Part shown: one piece after another, positions 1-6,680 of the stretch
Position numbering within the stretch: the stretch's first letter is position 1
Layout: every line of letters starts with the position of its first letter
Assembly (NCBI GenBank): GCA_013204195.1
Contig: JABMOJ010000518.1
Location: 1-16,079, forward strand
Direction of reading: 5' to 3'
Length of the DNA: 16,079 nucleotides
DNA from: SAR86 cluster bacterium
GTDB taxonomy: Bacteria; Pseudomonadota; Gammaproteobacteria; Pseudomonadales; Azotimanducaceae
Position numbers and translations under genes: made by a program
The notes under the pieces: generated by a model
Database searches by the model: none
What the model was told of the DNA's origin: nothing
What the model saw: only the letters and a program-made list of their open reading frames with translations

Positions 1-1488
1 CCCATCACCCGTATGACAGAAATCGAGTTGGCCTACGACGACTCTGTGATCGGCTTCGAATTCCGCGCGATGGATTTTACTGCGCCGTCGAAGAATCAGT
101 TCAGCTATATGTTGGCAGGTTTTGATCAAGCTTGGGTGAACGTTAAAGGCATGCGGCAGGTCACCTATACCAACTTGGATGCCGGAGAATATACCTTCAA
201 GGTCAAGGGTTCGAACAATGACGGCGTCTGGAATCCTACGCCGACCCTGCTGAAATTAACTGTTTTGCCACCTATATGGGCGACATGGTTGGCCTATGCG
301 GTCTTTCTAGTGCTGGTGTTGGGGGGACTTTACCAATTACAAGTTGCCAATGCGCGACGCTTACGGCGAGAGGCCGAGTTACGCTACAGCGCCCGCTTGC
401 AGTTGTATATTGAGTCACTTGATCTGGCCAGTGATTGTGTGTTGATCGCTGATGCAGATAAAAAGTTAATGTATGCCAACCATGCGACTGCGCGAATACT
501 GGGTGTCGCGCCTGAAGACGCCGTCGGCAAGTCGATTTCGAAGTTGCTCTTCACAGATCCTGGCGATGTACGCAATTCTACAGAGGGTTTACGCTCTGAA
601 GGGCGCTGGCACGGCGAGGTCAATTCGAGAAGCGGATTGCTGGTGGTTACTACCGATGTGACGATCGCAGCGGTGCGTGATACGCGAGATAACGTGACAG
701 CCTATGTGTGCATTGCCCGTGACGTCACGCAGAGAAAACGCACTGAATCCGAACTCGCCGATCATCGGCGTAATCTGGAAGTTTTGGTTGCCGATAGAAC
801 TCAAGCGCTTGAGCGTGAAATCGCTGAAACCATGTTAGTGCAGCGAGAATTAGCAAACTCCTTAAGAGAAAAGGAGTTGTTGCTTAAAGAGCTGCACCAT
901 CGGGTTAAAAATAATATGCAGGTCATGTCCAGTCTGTTGAGTATTCAGGCTGAGTCGGCGGGTAATGAACAGCTTGCTGAATTGCTTGGCGAAAGCCAGC
1001 AGCGCATTAAGTCTATGGCGTTGATTCACGAAAATCTTTATCAGTCTAAGGATTTGCTTGAAATTGATTTCGACGACTACATAACAATGCTTGCCGGCGG
1101 TCTGCGCCACCTCTATGAGGTTCCGGGTGTTGTTGTGAGTCTCGATATTCGCGTGACTAACGTCTCGTTAGATATTGATTCAGCGGTCCCCTGCGGCTTG
1201 ATTATTAATGAGTTGATTTCCAATTCGCTGAAGCATGGATTTGTTGGGCGACAAGGTGAAGGCACCATATTTGTTGAGTTTTCGCAAGTCGAAGGTCGTT
1301 ATGTGTTGCACATTCGTGACGACGGTATTGGTCTGCCTGCCGGATTTGATGTTGATGCTGCATTGACCATGGGCATGGAGATTGTATCAATCTTGACTCA
1401 GCAGCTTGACGGGGAGATTACTTTTGAGAATAACGGGGGGGCTAGATTCGAGGTTTCATTTCCACAAAAGGTGAAACATGATGTCTAA
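1..1488 (+). CDS. Sensor histidine kinase, Y_Y_Y-TM-PAS-HisKA_2-HATPase (5' end missing)
   Basis: The frame is open to the window edge, so the N-terminus is missing; the first ATG, at 13, is probably internal. Visible order: a Y_Y_Y-type beta domain (codons 5-92, with FSYMLAGFDQAW and the Gly-Asn-Asn-Asp-Gly turn), one membrane helix (about codons 94-114), a PAS domain (about 135-245), a short coiled coil, then a HisKA_2 dimerisation domain with LHHRVKNNMQV. The likely phospho-accepting His is codon 300 (898-900). The ATPase part shows an N-box (NELISNSLKHGF) and a G-box (DDGIGLP). Y_Y_Y domains normally follow periplasmic two-component beta-propeller repeats, so the missing part probably carries a propeller sensor; that is inference. 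The 3' end overlaps the next gene by 11 bases, implying coupled translation and a cognate response regulator. The ligand cannot be read from the sequence. Confidence 0.93.
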   Translation, partial: PITRMTEIELAYDDSVIGFEFRAMDFTAPSKNQFSYMLAGFDQAWVNVKGMRQVTYTNLDAGEYTFKVKGSNNDGVWNPTPTLLKLTVLPPIWATWLAYAVFLVLVLGGLYQLQVANARRLRREAELRYSARLQLYIESLDLASDCVLIADADKKLMYANHATARILGVAPEDAVGKSISKLLFTDPGDVRNSTEGLRSEGRWHGEVNSRSGLLVVTTDVTIAAVRDTRDNVTAYVCIARDVTQRKRTESELADHRRNLEVLVADRTQALEREIAETMLVQRELANSLREKELLLKELHHRVKNNMQVMSSLLSIQAESAGNEQLAELLGESQQRIKSMALIHENLYQSKDLLEIDFDDYITMLAGGLRHLYEVPGVVVSLDIRVTNVSLDIDSAVPCGLIINELISNSLKHGFVGRQGEGTIFVEFSQVEGRYVLHIRDDGIGLPAGFDVDAALTMGMEIVSILTQQLDGEITFENNGGARFEVSFPQKVKHDV

Positions 1489-3562
1489 GAAAACACTCGT
1501 TGTTGTCGAAGACGAAATCCTTGTGGCCAGAGATATAAAGGCGCGGTTAACCCGCATGGGCTTCGAAGTGTTGGCCACAGCGTCGCGAGGTGAAGAAGCG
1601 GTGGAGAAGGTGTTACGCCTGCGTCCTGACCTGGTATTGATGGACATCAATATAAAGGGCGCGCTGGACGGCGTCGAAGCCGCGGTTAACATTCGCGCGC
1701 AATACGATGTGCCCGTGATCTTTTGCACCGCCTACTCTAATGCGGAGACCCTTGAGCGTGCCAAACGGGCTGATCCTTATGGTTATGTACTCAAACCCTT
1801 TGATAACCGTGAGCTGGAAATCCATATTGAAATGGCCCTGTATAAGCATGTCATGGAGAAAGACCTTGCTGATACTCGACGCCAGCTGGATGCGACGCTG
1901 TCGAACGTCAGCGATGGGGTCATCTCGGCTGATCTGAATGGCCAGATTTTGATGCTGAACCCGGTCGCCGAAGCATTGATGGGTTGGACTCAAGAAGAAG
2001 CGCGGGCCAGTACCCTGACAGAAGTCTTACGATTACTTCCCTTCAGCCCCGAGGGTGCAGCGTTTGATCTTGTCGAATTGAGTCGCAGCGTGTCACCGGA
2101 CCGACGCTGTCGCCAGCGTGTTCGCAACAAACAAGGTGGTGTGCTGCCCGTGGAAATCGCGGTCAGCATCAACGGCAGTCTAGATGCAGATCTTATGGTC
2201 ATTACTTTTCGGGATATCAGCCAGCAGCTAGATTATGAGGAAGAAATTCGCCGCAGTGCGTTCTTTGATCCGCTGACAGGCTTGCCGAACCGCGCCTTAT
2301 TTATGGATCATCTGGGGATTGCTTTACTGCGCCGAAGCGGCAGCGATCAAGCTTTGTTTGCCGTGATGTTTATCGGTCTAGATGATTTTAGCGCAATAAC
2401 TTCAGGTCTAGGTCACGAGCAGGGTGATCAAGTGTTACGGGAGATCGGCGAGCGTATCGCCTCGACAGTAGGGACGAAGGATACGGTCTCGCGTTTCACC
2501 GGTGATAAGTTTGCCCTTCTGCTCGACCCTGTTGATACGGCCGCCGAAGCGATAGAGGTTTGTCGTAATATTCAGGCGGCGATCCGTCTTCCTCTGAGCG
2601 TGCAGGGGACCACCATGGATCTGTCCGCCAGCATTGGCATTGTGCTGCATCACGACGGCTATCACACGACCGCCGAAATTATTCGCGACGCGGACAATGC
2701 CATCCATCGAGCCAAGCTTGAAGGCGCCGGTTCTCAAGTTATGTTTGATAGTCATATGTATGAAACGGCGCTGACTTTTCTGGAGCTCAAGAGCGGTATG
2801 GAGCAAGCGCTACTTGATGAGGCATTTGAGATCTATTATCAGCCGATTGTTGATGCCATCACGGAGAAAATGGTCTGTATGGAGGCCCTGGTTCGATGGC
2901 GGCACCCAACTCGTGGCATAATTTCCCCCACTGACTTTATCCCAATCGCGGAAAAAACCGGTTTGATCGTGCTGTTGGGTGAGTTCGTGTTACGGGCAGT
3001 TTGTCAGCAGCTTCGCAGTTGGCAACTAGCGGGATGTCAGGGTTTCCAGGTTGCAGTCAATCTGTCGGCACGACAGTTTGACGGTCACTTGGTAGAACTC
3101 GTGCGGGATGTTGTCCGCGAAACTGGGATCTCTCCCTCAGCTCTTATTCTGGAAATTACCGAAGGCGTCGTCATGCAAGATGTTGAGCGCACTATCGTGA
3201 TACTCAAAGAGCTGCACGCCATGGGTATAGGTATCAGTATTGATGACTTCGGTACGGGATATTCGTCACTTGCCTACCTGAATCGTCTTCCGCTCAATAC
3301 CTTGAAAATAGATCAAAGCTTTATCCAGAACATTACCACGAGCGCTGATGGCCGCGAGATTACGCGAGCGATTATTGCGCTCGGACATAACTTGAATTTG
3401 AAAGTCTTGGCTGAAGGCGTTGAAACGAACGAGCAGCTGCAATGGCTAAAGTCCAGTGGTTGCGATTACATTCAGGGTTACTACTACTGCCGGCCACTGC
3501 CGGCGGCTCAATTGTTGCTCGAATTGCACCGCAGGAATCTGTTAGTCGGCCCCGCGGCATAA
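1478..3562 (+). CDS. Response regulator REC-PAS-GGDEF(degenerate)-EAL, probable c-di-GMP phosphodiesterase
   Basis: This 694-residue cytoplasmic protein starts with a receiver domain (about 1-125) carrying the acidic pocket E11/D12 and phospho-acceptor D56 (VLMDIN), plus the Thr and the Lys of GYVLKPF. A PAS domain follows (about 130-250), then GGDEF (about 265-430) and EAL (about 440-685). The GGDEF signature reads T341-G-D-K-F345, and the usual metal-binding DLD strand reads GLDDF, so diguanylate cyclase activity is unlikely. The EAL domain keeps EAL (469-471), the NLSARQF Asn, LEITEG, DDFGTGYSS, KIDQ, LAEGVET and the Gln of YIQGYYY, so c-di-GMP hydrolysis is expected. ATGs at 1478 and 1481 are both possible; the AAAGGTGA stretch at 1467-1474 is better spaced from 1481. 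It lies in an operon with the kinase, so the expected output is phosphorylation-controlled lowering of c-di-GMP. Confidence 0.93.
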   Translation: MMSKKTLVVVEDEILVARDIKARLTRMGFEVLATASRGEEAVEKVLRLRPDLVLMDINIKGALDGVEAAVNIRAQYDVPVIFCTAYSNAETLERAKRADPYGYVLKPFDNRELEIHIEMALYKHVMEKDLADTRRQLDATLSNVSDGVISADLNGQILMLNPVAEALMGWTQEEARASTLTEVLRLLPFSPEGAAFDLVELSRSVSPDRRCRQRVRNKQGGVLPVEIAVSINGSLDADLMVITFRDISQQLDYEEEIRRSAFFDPLTGLPNRALFMDHLGIALLRRSGSDQALFAVMFIGLDDFSAITSGLGHEQGDQVLREIGERIASTVGTKDTVSRFTGDKFALLLDPVDTAAEAIEVCRNIQAAIRLPLSVQGTTMDLSASIGIVLHHDGYHTTAEIIRDADNAIHRAKLEGAGSQVMFDSHMYETALTFLELKSGMEQALLDEAFEIYYQPIVDAITEKMVCMEALVRWRHPTRGIISPTDFIPIAEKTGLIVLLGEFVLRAVCQQLRSWQLAGCQGFQVAVNLSARQFDGHLVELVRDVVRETGISPSALILEITEGVVMQDVERTIVILKELHAMGIGISIDDFGTGYSSLAYLNRLPLNTLKIDQSFIQNITTSADGREITRAIIALGHNLNLKVLAEGVETNEQLQWLKSSGCDYIQGYYYCRPLPAAQLLLELHRRNLLVGPAA

Positions 3563-3600
3563 AAAATCACCCGCTGAAGGCCGCCAACAGAACCAAGGGA

Positions 3601-4317
3601 CTAGGGCAGCAGGGTGCCGCCATCGACATCAAGGGTGCTGCCAGTCATGTAACCGTTGGTCAGGGTTAGCAAAATTGCGCTGGCAACCTCTTCTGGCTGA
3701 CCGGGGCGGTTAATAGGTAAGTTCTGCGTCATTTGGGCTAACGCCGAGTCTCGTTGATCGCCGAGTCGATCGAACATACCGGTGCTGATCAGTCCGGGAG
3801 CGACGACATTGATTCTTGTTGGCGCCATCTCCACCGCTAAAGCCCGGGTTAAGGCTTCGACGGCACTGCCGACGCAGGAGATCGAACTCATGCCGGGATT
3901 GCACTTGCGAGCGGGGCTGCCGCTGACGAGTGTGATTGAGGCATCGGCCGCGAGAAACGGGGCTGATTCACGAATGACATTACAATAGCCCCAGAATTTG
4001 TCGAAAGCCTCGCGAAATTGCTCCTGGGTTTGGTCGAGAAAGGGTGCCATGGTGCGATTGGCGCCGGTGGCCGCAGCGACCACATGATTGATTGTGCCGA
4101 TTTTCGAAAATAGCGCCTGTAAGCCTGCCCGGTCATGGGTGTCGAGAGTCTCAAATTGAATGCCCGGGTTTGCTGCAGCGGCTGCTGCCACGCGTTCCGC
4201 TGAGCGTCCTACAGCCCAGACCGTGGCGCCTGCATCTCTTGCCAGCACGGCAGTCGCCAGGCCAATACCGGAAGTGCCGCCGACGATAACAACATGGTGT
4301 TGATGGAGTTTGCTCAT
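3601..4317 (-). CDS. SDR-fold protein lacking the catalytic Tyr/Lys pair
   Basis: This is a 238-residue short-chain dehydrogenase/reductase fold. The nucleotide-binding motif GGTSGIG is at residues 13-19, followed by GRSAER, where the Arg after the second strand suggests NADP(H), and by a Ser-rich strand at 131-134 (VSGS). The helix that normally carries YxxxK aligns through its SAVEALTRALA segment; there Tyr is replaced by Ile146 and Lys by Gly150. The downstream INVVAPGLISTGMF loop and the C-terminal GSTLDVDGG are standard. A Lin1944-like SDR subgroup is known to lack the usual active-site residues, so this is a plausible relative; its reaction is unknown. GGTGAG lies just upstream of the ATG. 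It converges with the GGDEF-EAL gene across 38 bases. It may be a cofactor-binding protein, or a reductase using other residues; I assign no substrate. Confidence 0.9.
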   Translation of the reverse strand: MSKLHQHHVVIVGGTSGIGLATAVLARDAGATVWAVGRSAERVAAAAAANPGIQFETLDTHDRAGLQALFSKIGTINHVVAAATGANRTMAPFLDQTQEQFREAFDKFWGYCNVIRESAPFLAADASITLVSGSPARKCNPGMSSISCVGSAVEALTRALAVEMAPTRINVVAPGLISTGMFDRLGDQRDSALAQMTQNLPINRPGQPEEVASAILLTLTNGYMTGSTLDVDGGTLLP

Positions 4318-4432
4318 GGGTGTCTCACCGTTTTAATGAATTCATGATTTCGCCAATTGAAGGTTCGTTGGCAAATGTTCTTAGGCAAATTTTTTAGGTA
4401 AAGATTGGGGCTTAGTATGCCATTGAATCGCG

Positions 4433-4488
4433 CCAAATGCAGAGCACCAAATACAGAGCACCAAATACAGAGCACCAAATGCAGAGCA
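4433..4488. repeat. Four-copy 14-base tandem repeat
   Basis: Four contiguous copies of CCAAATRCAGAGCA occupy 4433-4446, 4447-4460, 4461-4474 and 4475-4488. Copies 1 and 4 have G at the variable position and copies 2 and 3 have A; all other bases are identical. The array ends five bases before the stop codon of the YhgN-type gene, so on the minus strand it lies in that transcript's 3' region and upstream of the SDR gene. The unit is not a multiple of three and no gene covers it. Such near-perfect arrays change copy number by slippage; a function is not evident. Confidence 0.9.
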
Positions 4489-4493
4489 CAGTG

Positions 4494-5084
4494 TCAGTTG
4501 GCGGCCCAATCAAATGAGCGCAGCGCATTGAGCATCATTTGCACGGACATCATGACCAGCAGCATGCCCATCAGCCGCTCAATAGCGATCAGGCCCCGAC
4601 GCCCGAGCATCCGATGCAGTGGGGCGGCGGCAAGTAGAATGGCTGCTGTCAGTATCCAGGCGCTGGTGAGGGAGATAAACAAGGGTAACATGGGTTGTGT
4701 TGTCGTCATCAACATCAGGACCGCCAGAATCGACGGCCCCGCCACAGCGGGTATGGCGAGCGGCACTATCAGGGGTTCACCGGCCTGGCTGTCACCAAAT
4801 ATGCCGTTAGGGACCGGAAAGATCATCCGTAAGGCGATGAGAAACAGAATGATGCCGCCAGATATTTCGATGGCTTCCTGTGAAAGTCCTAAAAAATCCA
4901 GGACATAGTGTCCACCAAATAAGAAGCACAGTAGGGCCGCGTAAGCGATGCACAGTTCGCGAAAGATAATCTTCAGTTGCCGTGTCGAGTCCACATCCTT
5001 TAACACTGACAGGAACAGGGGAATATTGCCCAAGGGATCCATGATCAGAAAGAAGACCAGGGCTGTACTCACTATTTCCATCAT
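4494..5084 (-). CDS. yhgN: YhgN/MarC family inner-membrane protein
   Basis: This 196-residue integral membrane protein is of the MarC family (UPF0056), with the usual length and about six hydrophobic helices. Family-typical segments are LIMDPLGNIPLFLSVLK near the N-terminus, EISGGIILFLIALRMIFP in the middle, EPLIVPLAIPAVAGPS in the second half, and IERLMGMLLVMMSVQM near the C-terminus. These match E. coli YhgN closely in order and spacing, so I use that symbol. MarC proteins were once linked to multiple antibiotic resistance, but that link was withdrawn, and YhgN has no settled substrate. Two ATGs stand in tandem (5084 and 5081), and AAGG lies about eight bases upstream. The gene is likely its own unit, with its promoter in the 5085-5491 gap. 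A 14-base tandem repeat sits immediately past its stop. Confidence 0.9.
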   Translation of the reverse strand: MMEIVSTALVFFLIMDPLGNIPLFLSVLKDVDSTRQLKIIFRELCIAYAALLCFLFGGHYVLDFLGLSQEAIEISGGIILFLIALRMIFPVPNGIFGDSQAGEPLIVPLAIPAVAGPSILAVLMLMTTTQPMLPLFISLTSAWILTAAILLAAAPLHRMLGRRGLIAIERLMGMLLVMMSVQMMLNALRSFDWAAN

Positions 5085-5491
5085 GGGATTGCCTTACCTA
5101 CACGTGTTGTTGACACCAGAATGAGGCTCATGGGCTAACAGGATACCATTCGAAGGCAAAAATGGCGCAGAATTGTCGTTTCGGCGTAAGTTAAGCACCG
5201 CTTGCCGCAATTGCGCGAATGTGAGTTTAGACTCTTTTATGATTCGCCGTGTTGACCGCAGAGGGGTGCGTTTTGCGGTTTACTTTGACGTTTCCTGGGT
5301 GATTCAAACTTGCATTGAATGGGTGATCCAAATAAGCTGTGCGCGCGTAAATAGGCGCATAACAGATGGGTCATTGCCGCTTGATGGCCTGCGCCAGTGA
5401 AGGCCAGATTGGCAGCCGTCGAACTCGACGGCCCAGATCAATCGCAAATAGTGAACGCAACGATAGTGAGCAACGACGGTGAGTAAAAACA
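5085..5491. other. 407-base intergenic region between yhgN and the efflux adaptor gene
   Basis: This gap separates the divergently transcribed yhgN and adaptor genes and so should hold both promoters. I see no credible protein: the reading frames here are short and match no family I recognise. Visible signals are the direct repeats and dyad at 5296-5332, a TATGAT at 5238-5243 without a well-spaced -35 box, and TTGACG at 5285-5290. Efflux pairs are often flanked by a divergent TetR, MarR or LysR regulator, and none is present here. Confidence 0.55.
5296..5332. promoter_or_regulatory. Direct repeats with internal dyad, possible operator for the efflux genes
   Basis: TGGGTGATTCAAA (5296-5308) and TGGGTGATCCAAA (5320-5332) are direct repeats with one mismatch, 24 bases apart start to start. 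Between and overlapping them, ATTCAA (5302-5307) and TTGAAT (5315-5320) form a perfect 6-base inverted repeat with a 7-base spacer. The site lies about 160 bases before the adaptor start. Spaced repeats like this suit a dimeric or tandem-binding regulator, but chance is possible and no regulator is identified. Confidence 0.35.
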
Positions 5492-6574
5492 GTGGATAAC
5501 AAGCGTTCAATCGCGTTAATGATCGCGCTAGCCATGGGCGCTTGGTTGTTGTCCGGCGAGCTGGTGCCCAGCACCCTGACGGCGTCTGAGGCGGAGAAGA
5601 ATGTTGCTTTTGAATCTGCGCCGATTGTTCGAGGCGTGGAAAGCCAGGCCATAGAACGGCAGGATCTCCTCGCGGTTCGTGGGCAGACTCGAGCCAATCG
5701 TGTGGTCCAGGTCAAGGCAGAAATTGCGGGTAGAATTGAAGCGCTGCCCGCAGTGAAGGGTACTCGAGTCAGTGCGGGAGATTTGCTGTGTCAGATTGCG
5801 GTGGATACGCGCCAGAGCGAGCTTGATGAAACCCGTGCCCAGCTCAAGAGCGCACAACTAGAGTATGACGGCGTGTTGGATCTCAAGCGTCGTGGGCTGC
5901 AGTCTGAAATTAATGTCGCAAAAGCCAATGCAACCCTTGAAAGCGCCAGAGCGCGAGCTAAACAGGGCGAACTCGCTTTGTTGAAAACCGGTTTGAGAGC
6001 ACCCTTTGCCGGTGTGATAGAGAGTCAGCCGGTGGAAATTGGTGATTATCTCAGTCCTGGCCAGGTGTGTGTGACACTGATGGAGATCGATCCGATGTTG
6101 GTCATCGGCCAGGTGTCCGAAAAGAATATCGGCCAGGTCGCCCTGGGTGATGAGGTTCGAGTCACATTGATCACCGGTGATCAGTTTACCGGCTTAATCA
6201 GCTTTATCAGCCGCGTGCCCGACGCGGCGACAAGAACCTATCCCATTGAGGTGACGGTCAACGACTCAGCTGACCGGATGCGAGCGGGGATGACTGCCGA
6301 CATGAAGGTGCCCGTCGGTGTGGATCGGGCTCATTTAATATCGCCAGCATCCTTGGTATTGAACGATGCGGGTTACATTGGTGTTCGAATCGTCGATGAG
6401 ACCAATGCCGTCCGGTTTGTTAAAGCCGAGGTTGTCAGCGAAGAGGCAGAGGGTGTCTGGGTCAAGGGACTGCCGTCGAGCATCAAGTTGATCACCGTTG
6501 GTCAAGAAGAAGTGTTTGACGGTCAGATCGTCGTTATGGATTTAACACCGCTTGCTGGCCTGGTGCGAAATTAG
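5492..6574 (+). CDS. RND efflux periplasmic adaptor subunit (membrane fusion protein)
   Basis: This 360-residue HlyD/AcrA-type adaptor would link an inner-membrane pump to an outer-membrane channel. The N-terminus has a hydrophobic anchor (about 7-21) and no lipobox Cys, so it is probably a membrane-anchored or exported non-lipoprotein. The first lipoyl half is at about 70-102 (VKAEIAGRIEALPAVKGTRV), a short helical hairpin at about 105-165, and the second lipoyl half at about 168-198 (LRAPFAGVIESQPVEIGDYL). The beta-barrel spans about 200-275 with the typical RAGMTADMKVPV ending. The start is GTG at 5492, behind GGTGAG (5479-5484) with seven bases between; a stop at 5480 in frame excludes anything earlier, and ATG 5519 would cut into the anchor. 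The pump gene begins 106 bases downstream. No outer-membrane factor is encoded nearby, so a shared TolC-like channel is presumed. Confidence 0.9.
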   Translation: MDNKRSIALMIALAMGAWLLSGELVPSTLTASEAEKNVAFESAPIVRGVESQAIERQDLLAVRGQTRANRVVQVKAEIAGRIEALPAVKGTRVSAGDLLCQIAVDTRQSELDETRAQLKSAQLEYDGVLDLKRRGLQSEINVAKANATLESARARAKQGELALLKTGLRAPFAGVIESQPVEIGDYLSPGQVCVTLMEIDPMLVIGQVSEKNIGQVALGDEVRVTLITGDQFTGLISFISRVPDAATRTYPIEVTVNDSADRMRAGMTADMKVPVGVDRAHLISPASLVLNDAGYIGVRIVDETNAVRFVKAEVVSEEAEGVWVKGLPSSIKLITVGQEEVFDGQIVVMDLTPLAGLVRN

Positions 6575-6680
6575 GCGCTATCCGCTTGTGTTCTGTGGTT
6601 TACCAATAACGCAGTTTTCGTACCCGTGTCGTAACCGCTGTTAAGTCATCATGTAATTATATTTAAAGGCAAGTCGCGAT

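Noticed and set aside
4336..4345. ATGAATTCAT 10-base palindrome before the SDR gene
   Set aside because: Short, AT-rich and contains a common hexamer; expected by chance often enough that I do not call an operator.
4405..4908. 167-codon plus-strand frame spanning the tandem repeat and the yhgN gene
   Set aside because: It is antisense to the well-supported YhgN protein and its first part is translation of the 14-base repeat.
5173..5400. 75-codon plus-strand reading frame in the gap before the efflux adaptor
   Set aside because: Cys/Arg-rich, no recognisable family, no ribosome site seen, and it runs through the repeat/dyad region; likely chance.
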